64,000 nucleotides of DNA from Gyromitra esculenta (lineage: Eukaryota > Ascomycota > Pezizomycetes > Pezizales > Discinaceae), in contig JBCAML010000011.1 of the NCBI GenBank assembly GCA_038503075.1, positions 1,116,001-1,180,000 on the forward strand. The letters run 5' to 3'. Shown here piece by piece: positions 22,201 to 32,721 of this stretch. The stretch's first letter is position 1; each line of letters begins with the position of its first letter. The notes beneath the pieces were generated by a model, which saw only the letters and a program-made list of their open reading frames with translations, made no database searches and was not told where the DNA came from. The position numbers and the translations under genes are program-made.

Positions 22201-25200
22201 AGCTCCTTCTGGTGGAATTGAAAGCCTAATAAGTATGGCAGGGCTCTGGCCATGCATCTCACCAATATCATTACTCAAGCAACTAGCAACAAATCACACA
22301 GCAATCGCCTTAGATTCTAAATGGAAGCGGATCCTGATCGCATACGGCGAAGCAATCACCATGGTCCAACGCACAGAACGTCTCCTAAGTTATTCCAACA
22401 AGTTAGATGACGACTTCACAAAAGAGGTCGAAAATCCGGGTGGTCAGGGGCGAGACCAATCTTCGTACCCAGACTGGCTACTTATCTCCATCGAAAATAA
22501 CTTTCTCGTAAGGTCAGTGCAGACACGAATCGCACTGGATATGATTTCACCACCGATGGATAAAAATGAGACGCTGCAACTTAATATGGGAGAAGGGAAG
22601 TCCTCGGTCATTGTGCCTATCGTTTCCGCAGCTCTAGCAGATGGCAAGAAATTGGTCCGGGTAGTGGTCTTAAAGCCATTATCTGGTCAAATGTTCCGCT
22701 TGCTTGTGCAAAAACTGAGCGGGTTGGCAAATCGGCGGATATTCTTCATGCCCTTCTCGCGCTCAATGAAACTAGATGCGGAAAAGGCAAATCGCGTCCG
22801 AGAGCTGTATGAAGAGTGCATGCAAACAGGAGGAATCCTTCTAGTTCAGCCAGAGCATATATTATCGTTTAAACTCATGGGTCTTGACCAACTATTCAAA
22901 GGTAATAAGGAGGTTGCTACGATTTTGCTTGATTGCCAACGCTGGCTTGGAGAAAATTCACGAGACATTTTGGATGAAAGTGATGAAATTCTCCACGTCA
23001 GACATGAACTTATTTACACCCTCGGAAAGACCAAGCTGGTTGACTTTTCCCCAAATCGCTGGACGATTGTGCAAGAAATCTTCGACATCATACAGCGGCA
23101 TACCCAATTGATCAAGGAGCAATTTCCACAAGGCCTGGAAGTGGAAGCTGTCTCGAGGCGCTTCCCAGGAAGTTTTCCGATTACTCGCATTCTCCAAAAA
23201 GAGGCTGGTAGGGCTTTGTTTGCTCGGGTCACATCAGACATTTTTGACGACCAACTGGAGATGATTTCGTTCAGGCTCTTTCCAGAAAAAATTCGCGAAC
23301 TAGCAATTAAATTTGTTACCACGAAAGACATGTCTGAGGCGGAGAGTAGACCTCTCCTAGAATACTGTGGTGAAGATAATATCTCGAGACCCACCCTACT
23401 ACTGCTTAGGGGGCTTATTGCAGAGGGTATATTATTCTTCGCGTTGAAGGAGAAGAGATGGCGAGTTGAGTACGGGTTGGATCAGCGTTCAATGCTTGCT
23501 GTTCCATACCGAGCGAAAGATTGCCCATCACTAAGAGCAGAATTTAGTCATCCAGACATAGCAATAGTGCTTACATGCCTTAGCTACTACTATGCCGGCT
23601 TGAATGACACTCAACTTAAACACTGCTTCGCAATCCTTCTGAAAACAGATAACCCCGCACTTGAGTACGAGGCATGGACAAAAATAGACAATACCTTGCC
23701 AGAAAGTCTCCGAAGGTTGAGTGGTATCAATATTGTTGACAATGATCAGCGTAGCAAGGTCATATTCCCCTGCTTTCGGCACAACAAATCGGTAATCGAT
23801 TTCTACCTCTCCCAGGTAGTTTTCCCCAAGGAGGCTAGACAATTCCCTCACAAATTATCTACGTCAGGCTGGGACATTGCCGAATCAAAGACTCATCCGA
23901 CTACTGGCTTCAGTGGAACAAATGACAACCAATACCTTTTGCCGCTATCAATAAAACAACATGAATCTGAAGAACAGCGCAATATGAACGCAAAAGTACT
24001 TAGCTATCTACTACAACCAGAAAATAGCTACCTATGTACAAAAAGCGAACACGGCGAACGCCTAGATGTCGACAAACTTCTAGACATATTGGTCGAAGCA
24101 GACCCCCCGATTAAAGTCCTACTTGATGTTGGGGCACAGGTAATAGAAAAGCGGAACTACGAGGTCGCAAGAGATTGGCTTGAACGGGTGACCGAGGAGC
24201 GAGCGCAGGCTGCTATTTTTTTCAATGAAGATGACGAACTTACTGTCATCACCCGAGATGGAATCCCAGAATCCATGATGGTCTCAATTTTCGCGAAACA
24301 AATGGATGAATGTCTTGTATATCTCGATGAAGTACATACACGAGGTACGGACTTAAAATTACCAACGAGAAGCAGAGCGGCCGTCACTTTGGGGCCTAAC
24401 TTGACAAAGGATAGGCTTGTGCAAGGTCAGTTAATACTGTGATAACATCGTCCAAACATCAGCTAAATCCTTTAGCATGCATGAGGATGCGAAAACTTGG
24501 CCATGGTCAATCGGTTATATTCTGTGCACCTCCAGAGATCAACCAGAAAATTATTGAGACTACGTCCACAACTTCGGTAACCGTTTCGGACGTATTGAAA
24601 TGGTCAATGATAGAAACCTGCATCAACACTAAGAATACAATCCCAATATGGGCGAAACAAGGCATCAGTTATCAGCACCGCCACATCGCATGGCACGAGA
24701 ACAAAAACAACGAGCGAATGAGGTCTACGATGTTGGAGCCAGAGGTAGAGACTTTAGAAGAGAGATTTGGCTTGCGGTCCCACGAAAAAACACCTTTCCT
24801 TACCCCTGGACCAGCATCCGAACCACGGCACAGAGAAATGTGCTTGATTAAAGAGAAATGCAAGGAGTTTCAAGTGGCATCTCTCCATGGGGCTCAGATC
24901 CAGGAAGAACAAGAGCGTGAACTTGCGCATGAAGTTGAGCGTGAGAGAAAAATCGAAAGGCCTCCAAAGTCAACCGCGCATGAACACTCCATCCATCAAG
25001 ACGTCAGAGAATTTGCTCGAACTGGCATCATCAATAGAGATTCTACTGCTTTCCTCCCAGCTTTCGACACCCTTTCGAGACTTTCGGCGGAAAAATACGA
25101 ACAAACCTCTTGGACGAAGGACTTGCTTACAACAAGAGATTTTGCAACAACAGTTGGCAGCAAGAAAAAGAACCATTACATGAATGATTTTCTCCGACCA

Positions 25201-25869
25201 GTTCATTGGGTGGCAGTTAGTGTTTCTGGGGAGGAAATCACACTCGTGATAATGAGCCCACATGAAGTTAATGTATTAATTCCCACGATACAACAGTCTG
25301 GGTTAGTTTCTATCTTCATGTATTCACCAAAAGTCACGAAAGCTATGAGATCATTCGAAAACTTGGAATTTTGTGTCACCTCGCAAACTTCACGATGGCC
25401 TGAGGAAATCCCACATCATTTAGTGGAACAGCTCAATATATTTGCCGGCCAGCTGTATATGCAAGACTACGATTCCTATGAATGGATGTGTGAGTTTCTA
25501 GGTTTATATCTGAAAGAGATGCATCCAGGGATGGAAATTCCTATCCAGAGCGACGGGTTCGTGGGGGATGCTTCCGTTCGTACTGCGTTAGGCATGCGAT
25601 ATTCCCCTTTTACCAAGAGCCCGGTACCATTCCTAAAACAGTTAATGGATGCTAGACGGAAAGGTCAAAATTACCTGTCGACGCATATGGGTCAAATTCT
25701 ACATGGAAGACTTCTAAGAAAGAGAGATTTCGATAGTGAATCGGAAGATAAAGACAAGGAGGGCGAGACGGATGGCGAGGTGGATGAGATGGATGACGAG
25801 GCAGATGAGGTGGAGGAGGCAGATGAGGTGGAAAGGGTGGATGATAGTGAAGATTTTTCAGGTTGGTGA
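16293..25869 (+). pseudogene. Giant DUF6606/DUF3638/DUF3645 protein gene, apparently frameshifted
   Basis: Homologous along its whole length to the fungal proteins of about 3000 residues that databases often label 'ubiquitin thioesterase-like'; their true function is unknown. The N-terminal FVFLPPKLP-like segment (here THVFLPPKLPEK) and PRYITE-like region belong to DUF6606. NMGEGKSSVIVP (about 22,582) and LDESDEILHVR (about 22,970) belong to DUF3638. LDEVHTRGTDLKLP (about 24,320) belongs to DUF3645. The tail is acidic. Supported introns: 16636-16693 and 19718-19785 (GCTAAC branch), 24426-24475, and possibly 19861-19933. Two breaks remain. Near 17,070 the frame changes and about ten family residues seem missing just before PWRRSPLWLV. 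Near 18,905 one base seems lost before WQAGPS. Either the gene is dead or the assembly has errors; the rest of the frame is clean. The start at 16293 is uncertain, as homologs begin close to THVFLPP. Confidence 0.6.
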
Positions 25870-27195
25870 GCCGAATGCAGTTATGAAGGCGATGGAGGTA
25901 GGGAAGACGACGACAGTACTGTAGAAGGCGACGCAAGTAAGGATGTTGAGTATAACGAGTAGGCAATGTTCGAGCATTGATGGCTGTTTTCGATTTTGTA
26001 TTATAATTATAAACTTTTCTAGTATATACTACCCTCTAGTTCATAGGAGAGTTGAGGTTTAAACCTGAATCTCTTGAAAGCTTTGTCCTGCAACTATATA
26101 TCGTACGCGTTGTCGTTTACCTATTTCTTATAGTTAATTTATATACTGGAGCTGCGAGCTGCGCGCGGGGTCAGGGGTGCTCATAAATACATTTATATAC
26201 TCCTTACCAAGCCAACATTCAAAGGGAAGCTGCTCCCCTGTGCCCAGCCAGTGGTAAATTTGTAAAATTCGAATAAGAAATATGAATATTTGTTGGGATA
26301 TAACTGGGTTAATGATAATTACTCGCCAACCCAGGCAATCCCCGTACTCGGCTCGAAATACATCAATGGATTATCGAAATAAAACATGTCCAGATCAACA
26401 AGTACCTCCAAAGCCCTCAGAAACCCTATCACCACATATATTTATACTGAAATTATTTAGTTTCATCGCACTTGTATTAATCTATGTATATATGTAAGTA
26501 TAGTCACGTTCGCAAAGTCCTGGCGCCCTCCCAACCGTTGATAATAAACTAAATAGCCGTGAATTGAGCTAGGAAACAATAAATCAAAAAGAAGAAACCT
26601 ATGGAAACCCTGGATGCTGAGTAACGTCTGGCTTCACATAACTACCTTCTACAAAAATAATAGCCTCAACCCACTGACAGCCGTGCTCGGTAGAGATGAG
26701 AGGTGCCAAGACTTTTCAAACGGGATTATACTCAGGTACGGATGTAGAAATCAGAAATAAAATATAGGGTAGAAGTTAGGCTCAAGATTAGGATCCACTT
26801 GGAAAAATCAAGCAGCTTTAAGCAGGGTGATGTTGCATTGCTAATAAAAAACGTGTGCCATGAAGTTAAGCCAGTAAAGTTCTCAGAAGCTGTGTATGTA
26901 CTGGAGTAGGTGTATTGGGAGGAGGTTTCATGGAAGGGGTTGTTTTGGGCCCCTGTTCGGCTTTGGCAGCGAAATAATTCAGCCTGGGCGCAGGAGGGAT
27001 ACAGTCATAGCGTGCATATATGTACTCAATATCCGCCTATGTGGCTATTCTTAGAGTATTACTGCGAAGGGCCAGGGTTCCTTGTCCACATCGACATACC
27101 ACTTGAGGACACTCGGCGATTTTTAATCGATAAATAACAAGCGTCACAGGTCGACGGACCACAACCTCATTACAACAGTTAACCAACGCAACACC
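25870..27195. other. Intergenic region
   Basis: AT-rich sequence between the giant gene and JJJ1. It contains a TA-flanked MITE (26501-26728). The open frames here (26282-26497 and 26910-27137) have no recognisable content and I do not support them. Confidence 0.5.
26501..26728. mobile_element. Tc1/mariner-type MITE, copy 1
   Basis: It is homologous over its whole length to 59638-59870. Ends are inverted repeats (TAGTCACGTTCG then CAAAGTCCTGGCGCC at left; GGTGCCAAGACTTTTC then AAACGGGATTA at right), and both sides carry a TA duplication (26499-26500, 26729-26730). At 228 bp it cannot code for a transposase. It differs from copy 2 mostly by C/T and G/A changes. Confidence 0.75.
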
Positions 27196-29055
27196 ATGGG
27201 ACAAGGAAGTTCAGCAGAAACAGAATTCAGCACCGGCGAACAAGCAGGAGGAACAGCGTCGGGAGAAACCTCTGGCCCCGTAAAAACATGTTACTACGAG
27301 TTACTAGCAGTTTGTCGTGACGCCACCCAGGACGAGTATGTAGGCCACCCAACCCCTTTGTTTTAATATTCTGCTTTATAGGTTCTGACAAAAGAGTTTC
27401 GATCGTTCTAGTATAAAAAGGGCATATAAGAAAAAAGCACTGGAACTGCACCCGGATCGAAATTTTAACGACGTTGAGAGGGCGACGAGACTCTTCACGG
27501 AGATCCGGGGAGCGTATGAGGTGCTCTCTGATCCGCAGGAAAGGGCATGGTACGACTCCCACCGCGAAGCAATCCTTCGCAATGATTACCATACTGAAGG
27601 TGGCAATGCACCTCCTCGGGCAGCCAATGTGACTACTTCTGAAGATATCATGAAATGGTTCTCGATCTTCACCTCGCGGTTATCCTATGACGACTCGAAC
27701 CCGAAGTCGTTTTACGCAGTGCTAGGGAAGGCGTTCAAGAAACTTGCGGAAGAGGAGACAACTGCAGCAGAGCTGGATAACGAAGACGCTGCATACTACC
27801 CTGATTTCGGCAACTCCAAATCTAGCCACGAGGACTGGGTGAAGAATTTCTACACCGTATGGGGTAATTTTAGAACTGCCAAGACATTCAGTTGGTGTGA
27901 TACCCATCGATACCCGGACGCATCAGATAGACGTACGAAAAGGATTATGGAGAAGGATAACAAGAGACTCAGAAACACTGCTATTAGAGAGTTCAACGAC
28001 ACCGTCAAAGTAAGTTCGACCCAACGAAGATATTCCAAAATCATAAATAACTAACCCGAGACCTACAGTCATTCGTCATGTTCGTTCGCAAACGTGATCC
28101 CCGCTTCATTTCAAATACCCAAACCGAAATACAAAGACGAGCTGCTCTTCTAGCCGCCTCGAAAGAACAAGCCGCCCGCCAACGTGCTGAAAATGCCGCA
28201 AAGCTACGAGATTATAAAGCAGCAGATTGGACACAGGTGTCGGAAGAGGCAGTGAGAGCACTCTACGACTCCGATGAACTTGAAGATGGAGATCACAGCG
28301 ATGTTGAAGAAGATGGAGAGGAGGAGGAGGAGGAGGAGGAGGAGGAAATAGAGAGATACGAATGCATAGTCTGCAAAAAGGCTTTCGGTTCGGAAGGTCA
28401 AATTAATGCACACGAACGAAGTAAGAAACATATCAAAGCTGTACAAGCACTAAAACGGCAGATGCAGAAGGAAAACAGAGAATTTGACCTAGACCGGGAC
28501 GTCCGCGGATGGGAAAGGAAGAAAGAAGACGAGTTCACGCCAATTCGTGATGAGGAAGAAGGAGAGCTAGAAGAAAAAGTCGGGAAATTCGGAGAACTAG
28601 AAGTCGAGAAGAGACCCACCACAGACAAACTGCTGCCCAACACCTCAACTTCTTCGCCATCCCCTTCACCTGCATCGTCCGATGACGAATACGTCACGCA
28701 GCAACAATTCGAAGCGCGAATCATGGGTAGCTCACCCCCCACATCATCTCAGCCCTCTACAACCGATGACCTGACCGAATCCCTCTCAACTACAATCCTA
28801 AATAGCGATAACGAGAAATCCCGAGCCCCAAAGCTCGGTAAGGCAAAGGCCAAAAGAGCCAAAAAGGCTGCTCAGTCGACTGCGGCAGAAACGGATGTCG
28901 CTGCGGTGACCATCTGTGTCACTTGTAATGAGTCTTTCCCTTATAGCACGAAAATGTTTAACCATCTTCGCGATAATCCCAGTCACGCAAAACCGGACCG
29001 TAGTGCTGGCGGCGGGAGGAAGCAAAAGGGGGGAGCGAAAGGGAAGCGAAAGTAA
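27196..29055 (+). CDS. JJJ1: J-domain and C2H2 zinc-finger cochaperone, Jjj1/DNAJC21 family
   Basis: Three exons: 27196-27335, 27412-28009, 28069-29055 (1725 nt, 574 residues). Introns have GTATGT/CTAG and GTAAGT/ACAG ends and clear branch sites. A J domain at about residues 30-95 has the key HPD (LHPDRNF) that stimulates Hsp70. The middle FNDTV-K-SFVMFVRKRDPR segment is typical of the family. Then comes an acidic Glu-rich stretch, a first C2H2 finger near 345 (CIVCKKAF) and a second near 528 (CVTCNESF), and a basic Gly/Lys tail. In yeast Jjj1 works with Ssa Hsp70 and Rei1 in the cytosol to release Arx1 from new 60S subunits. The open frame starting at 28078 alone misses the J domain. Strong assignment. 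Confidence 0.93.
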
Positions 29056-30145
29056 TGTGGGTAAGAGGGAGGCTAGACGCTCGTTTCTTTTCAGGTTGGT
29101 GAGGTAAGGGCTGCTTATCGGCACTCTTCCCCCTTGAAAAAGCGGGTTCTCTGTATGTAAAAAGATTTTTCTTAACCATAGACTACCAAAAGAGCTTAAT
29201 ACAATATACACAACCCATTCGTACCACAATCAAAGAGAAGAAGGATCAAAGATAGAAGCAATAGAAGCGCTTTTTGTTGTAACCATTAGTATTACGTCCT
29301 ATTACTAAGGGCTCCACCCTAGTAGATCTTTGATAACCGGTGGGTTTTGGGAACCCATCTTTTAGGGGTTCCTTATTAGTACAGTCGTGTAAGAAAAGTC
29401 TTGCCACCCCAGTGGCTGTTTCGCTAATGAAGTTCGGTGTCAAGGCTTTTCTTACACAGCTGTACATATAGTTCTTGATTTCACCTGTATCTCGTTCGGT
29501 ATTCTAAGCTCAAATAACGCTCGATCGTGGTCCAAAACACCAGTACTTTCCTAACGAAACCCACCGAGTGAGCAGTAGTGATGCACACCATCCTTAACCC
29601 CTTCTTCTCAGCCACATACATGTAGCTAACTGTAAGAACGAATCTACTGGTAAAACATGCAGTCCCCACCCATCATACATTTATTTCCGTGTTACTTGAG
29701 AATGGAGCAACAAACGGATGTATTGGCTATCCAATGCATAGATTTGCATGTAGAATTTATACACTTCTCTCCCAAACTCAATCCTACTCTACGATCCACG
29801 TACGGTGTTCGTGCCTGTTCCCGCCGATGCCACCGTGTGTTGCAAGGCAGCACCCGAATGTTTATCGCTGGTACAATAAAATAAAAATGGCAAAAGAGTC
29901 TTAGGTGGAAGGAGAGGGAGAATATAAAAACTAATGGGGGAAAAAACACAAAATAAGACAAAAATAACATTACACCCAAACCCAAATTCATGAAGCATGG
30001 AAGCTACAGACCAGCCCGCAATCAAAAAAAGAAAAAGAAATTAATACAAAGGAAACGCCCATTCTACCCCCCTACCCCCAATCCCGCACAAGAAGCCAAT
30101 CGGACTTTCTGGTTTCTGCCCCCCAGGGCCTCCAAACCCACATAT
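29056..30145. other. Convergent 3' intergenic region (JJJ1 / ATG4)
   Basis: It lies between the stop codons of two converging genes. It holds a short TA-flanked inverted-repeat element at 29382-29462. Short frames on both strands have no recognisable content. Confidence 0.5.
29382..29462. mobile_element. Very short Tc1/mariner-like MITE (81 bp)
   Basis: The left end (CAGTCGTGTAAGAAAAGTC then TTGCCACC) is the inverse of the right end (GGTGTCAAGGCTTTTCTTAC then ACAGCTG) with a few mismatches. It is flanked by TA at 29380-29381 and 29463-29464. The AAAAGTCTTG core of the ends resembles those of the 233-bp MITE at 59638. It is almost only terminal repeats. Confidence 0.65.
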
Positions 30146-31741
30146 TTATTGAATTCCCTCATCATCATCCTCGTCATCAAACGTCTCAACCTCTGCCACG
30201 GCTTCGTCTCTTGAGCCCCCTGTAACCCCATGCGCGCTCGGTTCAATGTCCGCTACATTGATAACCTTCTTCCCTTGCACCTATATATCCTGTTAGTCTC
30301 TCTATCGACCAAAATTCTCTCCTATGCCCGTCCATGCATCTCTCCCATCAATTACTCCCGTTTCTTTCCCGTTTCTGCCTTTCTTTCTCCCTCCTCGCCA
30401 AATCACTAAACGGGGGCAGGGCACCAACCTCACTGACCCCCTTCCGCCATTCTTTCCATTCATCTTCGTCCTTGATCAGAAACGCGAGCAGCATACTCGG
30501 GTCCATCTCACGTAGGTTTAATCTACGCAACCGGCGGGTATGACAGGAATCGACTTCCTCATCTGTGTAGGAATCTGCGTTTTCTCTGTAGGGTAAGATG
30601 GGACGTGTCTGATGCGGATCGAGGTAGAAAAACGAGTCGCCCTGAACGCCAACGAAGTAATGAGATGAACTTGGGCGGCCACTATTACTATCAATCAGTA
30701 AACTTTCAATCCAGTCAGAGAAAGAGAGGGTACCCAGCAATTCCAACAGAGTGTGGCATCTGCACGCATGCCTTTAGGGCTTCCCAATACACCGGGGTAA
30801 CCCGTTCGATTCCGAGTCGGATTCCCACAAGAACGAGCGTGGGACGGAACTCTCCGTTCACAATAGCAATCTTACGAAATGCGTCCTCGTAAACATCGCC
30901 ACCGTCCCGTGTAATGTAGACACGGAGGCCAGCAGGTTCATAGTTATTTGCGAGTGCCCTGTTTTTATTAGCTGTGTTAAGATAGTTTGCGAAATTTAGG
31001 ATACAAACTGGATACAACGGGCAGCGGCGGACGGGCCGAACCACTCGCCCGGGTGCTTCCCGCAAGCTTCTTCTCCGTGTTCGACAAAACGGTGAATCGA
31101 GAAGGGGACTTTCGGGTCATCAGCAAAAAGCTGAAGGAGCTTCTTTTCCGTTGGAGTTTTTTGGCCTCGTCGCCAGTCTGCATTACAGTTCAAGTTAAAC
31201 CCAAATGGAACGAGGAAAAACGACCGGACACTATTGACGCACCTCGGCCAAGCTGTAGATTCAGCAAGGCATTTGCGAGAACACACTGTCCCGAGCGTAT
31301 CATACAGCCCCACCCAGAATCACTTGTGAAACCGGCAGCTTGATCGGGTAGTTGACTCCTCAAGTTCGTGAAGAAGCTCAAACCCCCAGCATTCTCAATA
31401 GACCGTGGAATGGGCGTAAAGTCGCTACGATACGTCATCCAAATCCTACTTTCGAAGTCATCCAAGAACGCCTTTGGCCATGAATCACCACTACTTCCAC
31501 CACCACCACCACCCCCATCAGCTCCACCTCCGCCACAGTCATCCGTTCTTGTTGATGGGGAATTCAAGATACTACTACACTCGGCAGATGGTGGGGGAGC
31601 AGCGGGAAACGGTGGGAGTATGTTCGGGTACTCGCGGCCTAGACACCAGATGGAGTTCATGGCGTCGGTGTTCTTTGGTTCGGGGTCCCACAGGAATTTC
31701 TGGACGAGTCTTTGGAGCCCTTCTGCGTTGAAGCTGTACAT
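30146..31741 (-). CDS. ATG4: Autophagy cysteine protease Atg4
   Basis: Five exons on the minus strand: 31741-31243, 31177-31009, 30958-30734, 30681-30429, 30280-30146 (1281 nt, 426 residues). Atg4 cleaves the C-terminus of Atg8 to expose its Gly and later frees Atg8 from lipid; it acts in the cytosol. Visible: WDPEP near residue 19-22, a Gly-rich insert (about 70-84), [13 protein letters not shown] with catalytic Cys146, and LDPHQTRP giving Asp319 and His321. The C-terminus is acidic ([12 protein letters not shown]), as in other fungal Atg4 tails. I chose MYSFNAEG as start because the upstream in-frame 30 codons are a Leu-rich run unlike the family; an upstream Met at 31831 is possible. Divergent from SQS1, 980 bp apart. 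Confidence 0.93.
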
Positions 31742-32721
31742 GACAGACGCCGCTATTTGAAGGAGCAGCAGCAGCAACGATAGAAGGGAGGAGAGGCGGA
31801 TGTGTGGGCAGAGGGATAGATGTGTGGTCACTACTGATGTAAGGGTTGATGATAAGCAGGTATATTGTTGGGGGGGATGGGTGTGGAAAGTGTGAGTGTG
31901 GGGTGGCTGGGAGGCGAGGTATGATGCTCGAGAGGGGTGGGTGGGGGGGGGGGGGGGACTACGAGGGATATGAGTGCTGTGGCATAGAGTTGCAGGAAGG
32001 GAGGGAAGGGAAGATGGAGGAAGGGATGCATGTGTGGATGGATGGTTGCTGGGTGGTTGGATTGACGTACCTGATCGATGGTATAGTATAGCACCTACTC
32101 GAGCGTAAGCGTGAGTATGGGTGAGTGTTTATCAAGCTGTCGTTGGGGCGAGTTGACCAACTGACCGACTGGCTGCCTGGATTGACGCGAGGACCAAGGC
32201 GAGAGGGAAGAGTGACGAGCAATCACTCAAATACGGTATTGCTGTAGCTGGAAGTACATGTAGAAAAGAGATGCGATCCACGGGACTGTGCTGCAGAATG
32301 TGATAAAACGCTCCCCCGTCAGACGCCCAAAGTCGATCACCACGAGTCACTCTTTGCTGAGGCGGGGATTTGAACCAGCGGTGATCGACGAGCATCCCAT
32401 CCCAACACTCATCTTACCCCTGCCAGTAGAAGCTTTCCTCCCTCCACCAGAGCTTGCCCCGCTCAGCACGCTACCACCCCTACCGCGAATACGTAATCAG
32501 GCATCTCCACCATCTGATAAGATCTTCTTCAGGCAAACCATCCAGTCCCTATAATACTCATGGTATACTCGTAAGATAGGGCAGTAGCGGGACGATCGCT
32601 ACAGCTCCGTTCCCTCCTTCCACTACAAAATAATATTCTCTCCCTCCCCCCCTCTCTTTTCCACCAACATCAATAACAACACTGCCCATTCAAGTACGGC
32701 ACTAGCCCCCCACAGATAGCA
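31742..32721. promoter_or_regulatory. Divergent promoter region of ATG4 and SQS1
   Basis: 980 bp between two head-to-head start codons. It has a long G-rich run near 31940-31958, purine/pyrimidine-rich tracts (TCCCTCC near 32640) and no recognisable gene. A tRNA T-arm-like motif at about 32360 was examined and rejected. Confidence 0.5.

Noticed and set aside
32350..32400. A tRNA T-arm-like motif (GATTTGAACC, minus strand GGTTCAAATC)
   Set aside because: The flanking five bases on each side do not pair as a T stem, and no matching acceptor or anticodon arm is present.
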